A stretch of 64,000 bases of DNA. It comes from Acidimicrobiia bacterium (lineage in GTDB: Bacteria; Actinomycetota; Acidimicrobiia; IMCC26256; JAOSJL01). A model generated the notes under the pieces. It worked only from the letters and a program-made list of their open reading frames with translations, did no database searches and was not told where the DNA came from. Made by a program: the position numbers and the translations under genes. The DNA is taken from the NCBI GenBank assembly GCA_027494115.1, contig JAOSJL010000001.1, forward strand, positions 682,001 to 746,000, given 5' to 3'. This document shows, piece after piece, positions 7,526 to 16,367 of this stretch (position 1 is the first letter of the stretch; each line of letters opens with the position of its first letter).

Positions 7526-8974
7526 TCAGCAGACGATGGAGACGAGCTTGGTCTCGAGGAAGGCTTCGATCCCGTCGTGGCCACCCTCCCGGCCGAGCCC
7601 CGATTCCTTGAAGCCGCCGAAGGGAGCCACCGGCGAGGCGGGAAGCGGGTCGTTGATCCCGACGAGCCCGAACTCGAGTGCGTCGGCGACCCGATGGGCG
7701 CGGCCCAGATCACGGGTGTAGCAGTAGGCGGCCAGACCGAAGGGTGAGTCGTTGGCACGCCGGACCACCTCGGCCTCGTCGGTGAACGTGAGCAGCGGGG
7801 CGACCGGCCCGAAGGTTTCTTCTCGCGCGACGAGCATGTCGTCGTCACAGTCCCCGAGCACGGTAGGAGCGAAGAAGTAGCCCTGTTGGAGGCCTCCCCC
7901 CTGTCGACGATCGCCGCCGACGAGCACCCGCGCTCCTCGCTCGACGGCGTCGGCGACGTGGGCGCACACCTTGTCGTACCCGGCCTCGTCGATCAGGGGA
8001 CCGACGGCCACCTCGGGATCGGTCCCTGGACCGACGACGAGCTCGCCGGCCGCAGCGGTCAGCCGGTCGGCGAACGACTCGACCACGCCTTCCTGGACGA
8101 AGATGCGGTTGGCGCAGAGACACGACTGCCCGTTGACCTGGAACTTCGACGCGATGACGCCGGCGGTCGCGGCGTCGAGATCGGCGTCGTCGAACACGAT
8201 GAAGGGCGCCTGGCCCCCGAGCTCGAGCGAAACCCTGGCGAGATGATCGGCGGACTGGCGCAGCAAGAGCTTCCCCACCTCGGTCGAACCCGTGAAAGTG
8301 ATCTTCCGTACACGCGGGTCGCCCACGAGCGTGTCGGAGATGCGAGTCGGATCGGACGCCGTCACGAAGTTGACCACTCCTGCCGGAACCCCCGCCCGGT
8401 CAACAGCATCGATGAACGCAGCGGGTGACAGCGGCGTCTGCTCGGCGGGCTTCACGACCAGGGGACAACCGGCGGCGAGTGCGGGTGCCAACTTGCGAGC
8501 GATCATCGCCACCGGGAAGTTCCAGGGGGTGATGGCGAGCGCGACTCCCAGCGGTCGTCGCTGCACGAGCAGCCGCTTCGTGGCTGTCGGGGGCGGAACG
8601 ATCTCGCCGTAGGTCCGGCGCGCTTCCTCCGCGTACCACTCGAGCCACTGCCCGGCGTAGGCGACCTCGAATCGGGCCTGGCCGATCGGCTTGCCCTGCT
8701 CGGCGACGATCAACGAGACGATGTCATCGGCCGCACGCTCCAGCTCGGCCGCGATACGGCGCAGAACAGCACCGCGCTCGGCTGCCGGGGTCGCGGCCCA
8801 CTCGGCGAACGCCCCCTCGGCGGCACCGATCGCAGCGCGAGCCTCGGCCGGCGTCGCGTCGCTCGCGCGACCGACCTCTCGACCGGTCGCTGGATCGACG
8901 ACGGCGAAAGTCTCGGCCGTGGGGATCCACTTCCCGTCGATGAAGCACCCTCGTGCCTCGCCCACGTCTCTCAC
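7526..8974 (-). CDS. NAD(P)-dependent aldehyde dehydrogenase, succinate-semialdehyde dehydrogenase-like
   Basis: This 482-residue protein is a full-length aldehyde dehydrogenase. The nucleotide-binding strand-turn ITPWNFPVAMIARK, the FTGSTEVGK motif, the general-base Glu in LELGGQAP and the nucleophile region NGQSCLCANR are all present. The first cysteine of SCLC is at the catalytic position. GK-P-A-Q-type spacing and the PFGGFKESGLGREGG C-terminal motif resemble succinate-semialdehyde dehydrogenases (GabD). The open frame reaches 9022; the GTG at 8974 has GGAG seven bases upstream and avoids an arginine-rich leader. It might oxidise the aldehyde made by the ThDP decarboxylase or a nucleobase-derived semialdehyde, which is inference from position only. 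Confidence 0.85.
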   Translation of the reverse strand: MRDVGEARGCFIDGKWIPTAETFAVVDPATGREVGRASDATPAEARAAIGAAEGAFAEWAATPAAERGAVLRRIAAELERAADDIVSLIVAEQGKPIGQARFEVAYAGQWLEWYAEEARRTYGEIVPPPTATKRLLVQRRPLGVALAITPWNFPVAMIARKLAPALAAGCPLVVKPAEQTPLSPAAFIDAVDRAGVPAGVVNFVTASDPTRISDTLVGDPRVRKITFTGSTEVGKLLLRQSADHLARVSLELGGQAPFIVFDDADLDAATAGVIASKFQVNGQSCLCANRIFVQEGVVESFADRLTAAAGELVVGPGTDPEVAVGPLIDEAGYDKVCAHVADAVERGARVLVGGDRRQGGGLQQGYFFAPTVLGDCDDDMLVAREETFGPVAPLLTFTDEAEVVRRANDSPFGLAAYCYTRDLGRAHRVADALEFGLVGINDPLPASPVAPFGGFKESGLGREGGHDGIEAFLETKLVSIVC

Positions 8975-9116
8975 GGCTCCTCTCCGGGGCCGGCTCCCTC
9001 GTGGGTGTCGACCTCCCGCCACCCCGTCACAGCGGAGCCGACCGCCCCGCCGACCGCCCCGCCGGCCGCCCGGATGGGCGACCGGCGAGACCGGCGCTCG
9101 GGGGGAGGTGGGACTG

Positions 9117-10175
9117 CTAGACGCCGTCGGGCAGCGTGATGCTTCCGTCGTTGATCGCAGCCTGCGTGTCGTCGACGACCTTCGTGAGCTCGGGGGTCTG
9201 GAAGTTCGGACACAGCTCGAGCCGCTGGATCTCGGGATCCTCGACCCCGTAGAAGAAGGGCTCGGCCACGAGATCGTCGTCGAGGAAGTCCTGGACGATC
9301 GACTCCACGAGGACGTCGGAGTTCAAGAACGCCGTACCGACGAGGTTCGGGTAGTCGTCACAGCGGGGGAAGATCACGCTGAAGAGCAGCTCCTCGCCAC
9401 CGGCCTCCTCGGCGGCCTGGATGATCCCCGGGTACCCGGCATCGATCAGGCCGAAGATCACCTGGGCGCCGGCGTCGATCTGGGCGACCGCTGCGTCCTT
9501 GGCCTTCGGTGCGTCGTTGAAGTCGCCGACGATCGTCGACGCGTATTCGATCGAGTCGTCGGTGTCCTCCACGCCCGCCTTGTAGCCGTCGTCGGACTGG
9601 GTGGTCGGTGGGATCTCCTCGCCACCGACATAGCCGACGGAGCTGACGTCGACACCGGTCTCGGCAGCGAACTCCTCCGACGCCGAGAGCACGCCTGCCA
9701 CGTATGCCGGGACGCCCTGGCGGACTCCGTACACGTGGAGGTTGTCGATCTCGGGGTCGGTTTCACCGTTGATGACCACGAACTGCACGTCCGGGAACTG
9801 CGGTGCGATCGTGAGCCCCGCCTCCGCGAACTCGGCTCCGACGCCGATCACGAGCTCGTTGTCGGCTGCGAGATTGCGCATGGCGTCGATGCGCGCGTCG
9901 GGGTCGGCCACGTTCTCCTGAACGTTCGGGGTGATCCCGAGCTCCTGTTCAGCGAGGATGATCCCGTTGTAGTGCGCCTCATTGAAGCCCTTGTCGTCTT
10001 GTGGGCCGGGCAAGGCCATCCCGACGGTGACGCCTTCACCCGCCAGACCCGAGCCGTCGCTGGCTTCGGTCGTCGTTGTGTCGCCGCTGCTGTCGCCGTT
10101 GTCGTCGCTACTGCACGCCGTGGCGACAAGCATCACGCCGAAGAGCACCGCTACCAACCGTTGCCAACGCTTCAT
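9117..10175 (-). CDS. BMP-family substrate-binding lipoprotein of nucleoside ABC transporter
   Basis: This 352-residue protein begins with a lipoprotein signal (basic start, hydrophobic run, lipobox VATAC with Cys21) and a Ser/Asp/Thr linker. The mature part matches the BMP/PnrA family: VTVGMALPGPQDDKGFNEA at the start, then FAEAGLTIAPQFPDVQFVV and VIFGLIDAGYPGI. Members bind purine nucleosides or related ligands outside the membrane and deliver them to a Yuf-type ABC transporter. The other transporter genes start divergently at 10353. Two copies of the 15-bp motif lie in the 177-base space between the divergent genes, so they are probably controlled together. Ligand identity is inferred from the family and from the adenosine deaminase in the same block. 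Confidence 0.88.
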   Translation of the reverse strand: MKRWQRLVAVLFGVMLVATACSSDDNGDSSGDTTTTEASDGSGLAGEGVTVGMALPGPQDDKGFNEAHYNGIILAEQELGITPNVQENVADPDARIDAMRNLAADNELVIGVGAEFAEAGLTIAPQFPDVQFVVINGETDPEIDNLHVYGVRQGVPAYVAGVLSASEEFAAETGVDVSSVGYVGGEEIPPTTQSDDGYKAGVEDTDDSIEYASTIVGDFNDAPKAKDAAVAQIDAGAQVIFGLIDAGYPGIIQAAEEAGGEELLFSVIFPRCDDYPNLVGTAFLNSDVLVESIVQDFLDDDLVAEPFFYGVEDPEIQRLELCPNFQTPELTKVVDDTQAAINDGSITLPDGV

Positions 10176-10191
10176 GTCCCTCTCCCAACCT

Positions 10192-10206
10192 TCAACGAAC
10201 TGTTGA
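10192..10206. promoter_or_regulatory. candidate operator next to the BMP lipoprotein gene
   Basis: The sequence TCAACGAACTGTTGA is a perfect inverted repeat of TCAAC and GTTGA around five bases. It lies 17 bases before the lipoprotein start and is related to the sites at 7448, 10302 and 15149. A repressor bound here would cover the ribosome-binding or start region of the minus-strand gene. No binding protein is known. Confidence 0.5.
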
Positions 10207-10301
10207 TATCGGCACGATGCCCTTCGCGCACGGAAATGTCAAGCGGGGTGACCGAACGGGGCTCACGGCCGAGGCCCCGCGGGGTGGTACGTCGGGGCGG
10301 A

Positions 10302-10342
10302 TTGACAAATTGTTGACGGGGACCGGTCCCACACCGTACGTT
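10302..10342 (+). promoter_or_regulatory. promoter and candidate operator of the nucleoside ABC transporter
   Basis: TTGACAAATTGTTGA occupies 10302-10316 and contains two TTGAC hexamer cores 11 bases apart. The second, TTGACG at 10313-10318, is 18 bases from TACGTT at 10337-10342, a reasonable -35/-10 pair that would start transcription a few bases before the ATG at 10353. A perfect 12-base palindrome, GGGACCGGTCCC, fills 10319-10330 between the two elements and could bind another regulator. The 15-bp motif recurs at 7448, 10192 and 15149. Confidence 0.5.
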
Positions 10343-10352
10343 CCCTGAACGC

Positions 10353-11870
10353 ATGGCGCCTTTCCTGCGGATGCAAGGGATCACGAAGCGTTTCCCCGGG
10401 GTCGTCGCAAACCGCGATGTCGACCTCGAGGTCGATCGCGGAGAGATCCGCGGCCTCCTGGGTGAGAACGGCGCGGGCAAGTCGACCCTCGTGAAGATTC
10501 TCTACGGGCTCTTCCACCCGGACGAGGGAACGATCGAGATCGACGGCAAGCCCGTGCGGATCCGCTCCCCGCGACACGCCGTCGACCTCGGGATCGGAAT
10601 GGTCCACCAGCACTTCATGCTCGTGCCGACCATGACCGTCGCCGAAAACGTCGCACTCGGTCTGCGCGAGAACCACTCACCGTTCTCGCGACTCCCGGCC
10701 GTCGCCCGGCGGGTGCGCGAGCTGTCGCAGCGGTACGGCCTCGACGTCGATCCCGACGATCTCGTCGAGGACCTCTCCGTCGGTCTGCAACAGCGCGTGG
10801 AGATCCTCAAGCTCCTCTATCGGGGCGCCGAGCTGCTCGTCCTCGACGAGCCGACCGCGGTGCTCACCCCCCAGGAATGGCACGAGCTGGCCCAGACGCT
10901 GCGTGACCTCGCGGACCACGGCAAGGCGGTGATCTTCATCAGTCACAAGCTCGACGAACAGCTCGAAGCCTCCGACTGGTGCACGGTTCTGCGCGACGGT
11001 GCCGTGGTCGGCACGGTGCACACCGACGACGTCGACAAGGCGGACCTCGCCCGCATGATGGTGGGCCGTGACGTCGTGCTGCGCGTCGCTCGCGAGTCGC
11101 TCCCGCCGGGCGAACCCGTGATCGAGGTCTCCTCGCTTCGGCTCGAGAGCAAGGACGGACGGACGGTCCTCGACGACGTGTCCTTCGAGATCCGCGAGCG
11201 AGAGATCCTCGGAGTCGCCGGTATCGACGGCAACGGTCAGCGAGAGCTCGTCGAGGTGATCGCCGGCGTCCACCAACCGTCGAGCGGCACCATCAGAGTG
11301 TGCGGACGCGACGAGCCGCGCCTCACGCCCCAGCGCTTCCACCGACACGGCGGTGCCATCATCCCGGAGGATCGGCATCGCACGGGGGTCGCCCTGGACC
11401 TCACGATCACCGACAACCTGATGCTCAAGGACTTTCGCCGTCTTCCGTTCGCTCGCCGCGGTATCACCGCTGTCTCGCCGATCCGCGAGCACTGCGAGCA
11501 CCTGGTCGCCGAGTTCGACGTTCGCACTCCAGGCACGTCGGTCATCATGCGCCAGCTCTCGGGCGGGAACCAGCAGCGGTCCGTCGTGGCGCGCGAGCTC
11601 TGCGGCGAGCCGACGCTGCTCATCGCCGCGCAGCCGACTCGCGGCCTCGACGTGGGAGCCATGGAGTTCGTCTACGACCGGCTTCTCGACCACCGCAAGC
11701 GCGGCGGTGCCACCCTGTTGGTATCGACCGAGCTCGACGAGATCCTCTCGCTCAGTGATCGGATCGCCGTGATCGTCGGGGGGCGGTTCGTCCGTATCCT
11801 CGATCCCGATGATGCCGACGACGAAACGCTCGGCCTCCTCATGGGCGGCGCCGAGATCGCGCCGGGCTGA
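10353..11870 (+). CDS. ABC transporter ATP-binding protein with two nucleotide-binding domains (nucleoside type)
   Basis: This 505-residue protein contains two fused ABC ATPase domains. The first has Walker A GENGAGKST near residue 35, a signature LSVGLQQRVEI and Walker B LLVLDEPTAVLTP. The second has a degenerate Walker A (GIDGNGQREL) but a good signature LSGGNQQRSVVARE and AAQPTRGLDVGA in the Walker B position. This arrangement is that of the YufO/NupO and ribose/sugar ATPases. The permease genes follow after two bases. The first domain probably does most of the hydrolysis. Its role is to energise uptake of the ligand captured by the BMP lipoprotein encoded divergently. Confidence 0.9.
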   Translation: MAPFLRMQGITKRFPGVVANRDVDLEVDRGEIRGLLGENGAGKSTLVKILYGLFHPDEGTIEIDGKPVRIRSPRHAVDLGIGMVHQHFMLVPTMTVAENVALGLRENHSPFSRLPAVARRVRELSQRYGLDVDPDDLVEDLSVGLQQRVEILKLLYRGAELLVLDEPTAVLTPQEWHELAQTLRDLADHGKAVIFISHKLDEQLEASDWCTVLRDGAVVGTVHTDDVDKADLARMMVGRDVVLRVARESLPPGEPVIEVSSLRLESKDGRTVLDDVSFEIREREILGVAGIDGNGQRELVEVIAGVHQPSSGTIRVCGRDEPRLTPQRFHRHGGAIIPEDRHRTGVALDLTITDNLMLKDFRRLPFARRGITAVSPIREHCEHLVAEFDVRTPGTSVIMRQLSGGNQQRSVVARELCGEPTLLIAAQPTRGLDVGAMEFVYDRLLDHRKRGGATLLVSTELDEILSLSDRIAVIVGGRFVRILDPDDADDETLGLLMGGAEIAPG

Positions 11871-11872
11871 CC

Positions 11873-12959
11873 GTGTCGAATCGGTTCAAGCGCGCCATCG
11901 CCTCACTCGGCGTCTCGGTCTTTGCCCTCGTGCTCGCGCTCGGGTTCTCGATGCTGATCGTTGCTCTCACCGGCAACGACGCCGGGGAGGCTGCCCGAGC
12001 CATGTGGGACGGAGCCTTCGGCAACCGGGCCCAGATCGCGGGCACCTTGAGCAAGATGATCCCGCTGCTTCTCGTCGCGCTGGGCTGGATCGTCGCCTAT
12101 CGGGCAAAGCGGGTGAACATCGGATTCGAGGGTCAGATCCTCGCGGGAGGGATCTGCGCGACCGCGATGGGGTTGCACTTCGCGGGAATGCCGATCCTGA
12201 TCCATCTTCCGCTCGCGGTCCTGGCCGGCGTGGCCGGTGGCGCGATGTGGGCCGGCATCGCGGCGTGGCTGTGGGCCCGACGCGGCGTCAACGAGATCAT
12301 CTCGACCCTGCTGCTGAACTTCATCGCGATCGAGATCGTCAGCTGGCTCGTCCGCGGCCCGCTCCAGGAATCCACCAAGACCTTCCCGCGGTCGGGTCCG
12401 ATCGCGGAAAGCGCACGATGGCCGAGCCTGCTCGACAAGACGTCGCTGTCGTGGGACTTCGTCCTCGCGATCGTCATGGTCTTCGTCGTCGCCTTCGTGC
12501 TCAACCGCACGACGTTCGGCTATCGGCTGCGCTTCACGGGCGCGAACGAACCTGCGGCACGCCATGCCGGTATCGCCACCAAGACGGTGACGGCAATTGC
12601 GCTGATCGTGTCGGGCGCGCTCGCAGGCCTGGCGGGGGAGCTCGTTGATCCTCGGAGGCGAGTCCACGAGCATGTCCGACAACTTCTCGGCCAACTTCGG
12701 CTTCGAGGGCATCGTGGTCGCCTTGTTGGCCCGGAACAACCCGATCGCGTGCATCCCCTCGGCGCTGCTCTTCGCCTTCCTGCGTCAAGGAGGAGGCCTC
12801 ATGGAGGCCCGTGTCGGGGTGCCGTCGGCCGTCGTCCTCATCACCCAGGGACTCGTCATCGTCTTCGTCGCGGGAGCAACGTTCCTGCTCGACCGCCTCG
12901 GGAGTGAACGCGTCGACACTGAAGAGTCGATCGCGCCCGCCCCCGCCGAGGCCGCCTGA
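11873..12959 (+). CDS. nucleoside ABC transporter permease (YufP-like), interrupted by one frameshift
   Basis: The first 254 codons encode the start of a YufP/BmpC-type permease with repeated membrane segments and the family stretch RRGVNEIISTLLLNFIAIEI. At the run of five G at 12634-12638 the frame is lost. Reading with one G fewer gives GLAGSSLILGGESTSM and continues in the other frame through FEGIVVALLARNNP to a TGA at 12957-12959, which restores a full-length permease of about 361 residues. The break is most simply a sequencing indel. The gene starts two bases after the ATPase gene and its stop overlaps the next permease start, as in intact transporter operons. Confidence 0.85.
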
Positions 12960-14061
12960 TGGGACCCTTCGATTCCGCCTGGCTCGCAGCCAGTGTCATC
13001 GCCGCCACCCCGTTGATCTTCGCCGCCACGGGGGAGCTGTTCTCCGAGCGAGCCGGTGTGCTCAACGTCGGCATCGAGGGCATGGTGCTCATGGGCGCCT
13101 TCTGGGGCTTCTGGGGAGACTGGTACTTCGGCGACATCTGGGCCGGCATCGCGTGTGGCCTCGTCGCCGGCATGGTGTTGGCGTCGATCATGGCGGTGCT
13201 CTCGATACAGGCGCGCGCCGACCAGATCGTCGTGGGTGTGGGCTTGAACATCCTGGCTCTGGGCGTGACGACGTTCTCGTTCCGGGAGATCTTCGGCAGC
13301 CGCGAGGAGATCGTGCTCTCGCGCATGGATCCGATCGAGATCCCGCTGCTCTCTGACCTTCCCGGAATCGGCGAGGCACTTTTCGACAACACGCCGATCA
13401 CCTACCTCGCCTTTCTCGTCGTTCCGCTCGCGGCCTTCGTGCTGTACCGAACGAAGTGGGGGCTGTCGATCCGCGCCGTCGGCGAGGTGCCGGCGGCGGC
13501 AGACACCGCAGGTGTGAGCGTCGCCGCCAAGCGCTGGCAGGCGATCCTCGTCACCGGCGCGCTCGCCGGTGTGGCCGGGGCGTCGCTGTCGGTCGTACGG
13601 CTCGGGCTGTTCCAGGAGAACATGAGCGCCGGACGCGGGTTCCTCGCCCTGGCTGCGGTGATCTTCGGCAGGTGGCGCCCCCTCGGGGTCCTCGGGGCGT
13701 GCTTGGTGTTCGGGGCCGCCGATGCGCTGCAGTTGCGCCTTCAAGCCGAGGAGTACATCCCGAGCGAGGTCTGGTTCGTCGCGTGGGCCGGCGTCCTTGC
13801 GCTCACCATGTGGGTCGTGTGGCGTCGTTGGCGCGGGGGGTCGACCTCTGGCAGCCGTCGAACCTCGCTCCCGCACTCGGATTCCTCCTCGCCGCCGGGG
13901 CGTTCGCGCTCTGGGTCGCCGAGCCCGACATCTCGCTTCCCTCGCAACTGTGGCTCGCACTCCCGTTCGTGGTGACGCTCATGGCGCTCGCCGGCATCGC
14001 CGGGAGCAGCCGAGCTCCCGCAGCGATCACCCAGCCGTATCGGCGCGAGATCGAGGCGTGA
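12959..14061 (+). CDS. second nucleoside ABC transporter permease (YufQ-like), interrupted by one frameshift
   Basis: This is the partner permease with the family marks LFSERAGVLNVGIEGMVLM near the start and the GVLGACLVFGAADALQLRLQ segment. In the first frame the protein turns into Ser/Arg-rich sequence after WRRWRGG. The break is at the run of six G at 13835-13840. Adding one G continues as GGVDLWQPSNLAPALGFL and two more membrane segments to a stop at 14059-14061, so the intact protein is about 367 residues. The two permeases would form the heterodimeric channel of the nucleoside importer. The start ATG overlaps the preceding TGA. Confidence 0.85.
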
Positions 14062-14091
14062 GCGCGGCCGAGCTGCCCGCTCGCGCGGTCA

Positions 14092-15129
14092 TCAGGAAGG
14101 GCTTTCCAGGAACGCGGACAGCTCGTTCTGCAACGCACGCTTGACTTCGGCGGACGCGAAGGACGCGTCGATCGAAGTGCGCGCCATCTCGGCGACGACG
14201 TCGGTGCCCCAGCTGAAGGTGGTCGCAACGCTCGCCATCTCGGCAGGGATGTCGGTCCCGAGGAGGAACGGATCGTCGGTGTTGATCGACACACGGACGC
14301 CCGCGGCGCGCAACTGCTCGACAGGGTGGTCGTGCAGCGACGACACCACCCCGAGCCGCACGTTCGAGGTGGGACACACGTCGAGTGCGATGCCCCGACG
14401 CGCGAGCTCGGCAACCAGCGCAGGGTCGTCGACGCATCGGATGCCGTGATCGATCCGCTCGGCGCCGAGGAGGTCGATCGCGTCCCAGACGCCCTCGGGG
14501 CCACTCGACTCCCCCGCATGAACACAGCGATGAAACCCCGCCGCCGCAGCTCGGCCGAACGCGTCGGCGAAGCGCGGGCTACTACGACCCGCAGCCTCTT
14601 CGTTTCCATCGATCGACAGGGCGACCAGCCGCTCCGATTGGTCGGCGACGATCCATTCGACGAGCTCGACTGCCTCTGACGCCGATTGATCTCGCCCGAT
14701 GCTCGGGCAGATCCCGACCGGCGTGAAGCCGTCCGTTTCCGCCGCAGTGAACCCGGCATCGAGCGCCGCGACGAAGCTATCGAGACGGCCGCGCCACGCC
14801 GGCCAATGGGCGGGGTTGACGATCACGTCGGCATAGCGCACGCCCGAATCCGCCTCGTGCCGTGAGAACCCGTAGGCGATGTCGATCAGTTCCGCTTCGG
14901 TGTCGATGAGCGCGCACGAGATGTCGAGCGTGCGAAGCAGGGAATCGAGATCGTGCACTCCCTGCTCCAGGTCGCCGGGCAGCTCGGCACCGGCCCGCCG
15001 GGCTGCCGAGCTGACGAGCTCGGGAGCGAGGCAACCCTCGAGGTGGACGTGCACCTCGGCCTTGGGAAGGGCCAGAAGCCATCCACGATCCGGAATCGGT
15101 GTCTGCGCTCCCTGGTCCGAGTGTCCCAT
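14092..15129 (-). CDS. add: adenosine deaminase
   Basis: This 345-residue protein has the adenosine/AMP deaminase set of motifs: PKAEVHVHLEGCL near residue 25 with the two zinc histidines, HAGES with His and catalytic Glu in the middle, DHGIRC, and SINTDDPFLLG with the zinc/catalytic aspartates. It deaminates adenosine to inosine (or a related 6-aminopurine) in the cytoplasm. The gene converges on the transporter operon, ending 30 bases from it, and its start is 20 bases from a copy of the shared 15-bp motif at 15149. Uptake by the BMP transporter followed by deamination is a coherent salvage or catabolic route. Some relatives prefer adenine or other substrates, which motifs alone do not settle. 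Confidence 0.9.
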   Translation of the reverse strand: MGHSDQGAQTPIPDRGWLLALPKAEVHVHLEGCLAPELVSSAARRAGAELPGDLEQGVHDLDSLLRTLDISCALIDTEAELIDIAYGFSRHEADSGVRYADVIVNPAHWPAWRGRLDSFVAALDAGFTAAETDGFTPVGICPSIGRDQSASEAVELVEWIVADQSERLVALSIDGNEEAAGRSSPRFADAFGRAAAAGFHRCVHAGESSGPEGVWDAIDLLGAERIDHGIRCVDDPALVAELARRGIALDVCPTSNVRLGVVSSLHDHPVEQLRAAGVRVSINTDDPFLLGTDIPAEMASVATTFSWGTDVVAEMARTSIDASFASAEVKRALQNELSAFLESPS

Positions 15130-15148
15130 GTGACGACCGGCGTCCTTC

Positions 15149-15163
15149 TCGACAGAATGTTGA
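15149..15163. promoter_or_regulatory. candidate operator between add and a small HTH gene
   Basis: TCGACAGAATGTTGA lies in the 66-base divergent spacer between adenosine deaminase (minus strand) and the YheO-like regulator (plus strand). It keeps the nine positions fixed in the sites at 7448, 10192 and 10302. Its place between the two genes would allow control of both. Confidence 0.45.
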
Positions 15164-15195
15164 CGCTATTGTGCGCGCAGCAGGGAGGTGAACCG

Positions 15196-15552
15196 GTGTC
15201 TCAGGCGATGATCGACGCGGTGACGCCACTCATCGATGCGGTCGGCGGGGAGCTGATCGCACCCGACAGCGTCGAACCCGGTGACGTCCTCCTCGAGTGG
15301 AAAGGGCGCGTCGTCACGGGAGTCCGTCTCCCCCGTCTCCAGGGCGCGCTACAACGCGTCATCGCGACGGTCGAGGATCAGCTCGGCGCGCCGCTTTCCG
15401 ACCTCAGCCGCGAAGACAAGCAGCGTGCCGTCGCCATGCTCGACAAGCTCGGGGCCTTCACGCTCCGAAAGGGCGTGGAAGATGTCGCCGACGCCCTCGC
15501 TGTGAGCCGCTTCACGGTCTACAACTACCTGAACGCGGTCAACGACCGCTGA
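15196..15552 (+). CDS. small helix-turn-helix protein, YheO/HTH_22-like
   Basis: This 118-residue protein ends in a helix-turn-helix of the YheO (HTH_22) type: REDKQRAVAMLDKLGAFTLR followed by KGVEDVADALAVSRFTVYNY with the usual recognition-helix residues. The N-terminal half is an alpha/beta stretch without the full PAS-like domain of YheO. The GTG at 15196 has GGGAGGTG upstream (15183-15190). An in-frame ATG at 15160 would add 12 residues. It is divergent from adenosine deaminase and followed by a thiamine-binding-type gene. It is a candidate regulator of the nucleoside genes only because of position. Confidence 0.7.
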   Translation: MSQAMIDAVTPLIDAVGGELIAPDSVEPGDVLLEWKGRVVTGVRLPRLQGALQRVIATVEDQLGAPLSDLSREDKQRAVAMLDKLGAFTLRKGVEDVADALAVSRFTVYNYLNAVNDR

Positions 15553-15570
15553 CCACGAAGGAGCCGACGG

Positions 15571-15828
15571 ATGTTGCGAGCCGAGTTCACGGTCGAACCG
15601 TTCATAACCGGTGATCGTGGTACCCACGGAGAGGCTGCACTGGACGCCGTGGAGAGTTCGGGGCTGGACTTCGACGATGGACCGTTCGGAACGACGCTCA
15701 CCGGCGATGACGACGCGGTGATCGCAACCGTGAGGCAGGTGCTCGAGCGCGCGATGGCGCGCGGTGCGACGAGAGTGTCGCTCCAGCTGACGTGCGCAGA
15801 CTCCGCCGAGGAGCCGCTCGGCTCCTAG
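15571..15828 (+). CDS. thiamine-binding / MTH1187-YkoF family protein
   Basis: This 85-residue protein matches the MTH1187/YkoF (DUF77) family: MLRAEFTVEPF at the start, SGLDFDDGPFGTTLTGD in the middle and ARGATRVSLQLT near the end. Members are small ferredoxin-like folds; YkoF binds thiamine. It follows the HTH gene by 18 bases on the same strand. The nearby ThDP enzyme makes a thiamine link attractive, but this is inference. Confidence 0.78.
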   Translation: MLRAEFTVEPFITGDRGTHGEAALDAVESSGLDFDDGPFGTTLTGDDDAVIATVRQVLERAMARGATRVSLQLTCADSAEEPLGS

Positions 15829-15835
15829 CTGCGCG

Positions 15836-16312
15836 TCACGAGGCCTGGTCGGGGCTGCGGAATCCCAGTGTGATGGCGGATTGGAACCAGAGCTCGACCG
15901 CCTCGTAGAGAACGCCGATGACCCGGTCGAGCTCCTCGACGGAGAGGTGTTCGAGCGCCACGCGACCCGTGAGGTAGATGTCGCCGTCAGAACCGATCGA
16001 GAACCGCGCACCGTAGAGATCGTGGTTGTGGCGAAGGAGCCACCGGTACAGCGGGAGGTGATTCCGCGGCGGGTCGGGCATGAAGTACACCTCGTAGCGC
16101 AACGTGCGCTGGCGCAGATCGAAGTAGATCGTCGAGGCGTCGCGCGCGTCGCAACCGAACCGCACGTACCACCGCCGCAGCTCGGAGTCGTATTCGACGT
16201 GTTGAACGTATGATTCCCCACGAACGGGTCCGAAGAGGTGTTCGTCGATGAGCGCGTGAGCAGCGCCGGCGTCGGGAATGGGTGCGTCGGGAATGGGTGC
16301 GTCCGGAGTCAC
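15836..16312 (-). CDS. YbjN-domain protein
   Basis: This 158-residue protein resembles the YbjN family, which is widespread in actinobacteria and related in fold to type III secretion chaperones. Supporting segments are the strand-rich RRWYVRFGCD, the LPLYRWLLRHNHDLYGARF helix and LTGRVALEHLSVEELDRVIG. The N terminus holds a short repeat, PDAPIPDAPIPDA, from a 15-base tandem repeat at about 16270-16305, so the start may be further downstream. It ends near the divergent small genes and lies before mshA in transcription order reversed. Function is unknown; a sensory or chaperone role is only suggested for relatives. Confidence 0.7.
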   Translation of the reverse strand: MTPDAPIPDAPIPDAGAAHALIDEHLFGPVRGESYVQHVEYDSELRRWYVRFGCDARDASTIYFDLRQRTLRYEVYFMPDPPRNHLPLYRWLLRHNHDLYGARFSIGSDGDIYLTGRVALEHLSVEELDRVIGVLYEAVELWFQSAITLGFRSPDQAS

Positions 16313-16367
16313 GCGGGTTCAGGCGGAGAGCCGGGCGGCACAGCGTCCGACGAAGTGGCCTCCGCGC

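Noticed and set aside
11903-12754. 283-residue minus-strand frame opposite the first permease
   Set aside because: Charged low-complexity antisense of a membrane protein gene; no start context.
15196-15552. The small HTH gene as a full YheO or PucR regulator
   Set aside because: The ligand-binding domain of those proteins is missing; only the helix-turn-helix end is supported.
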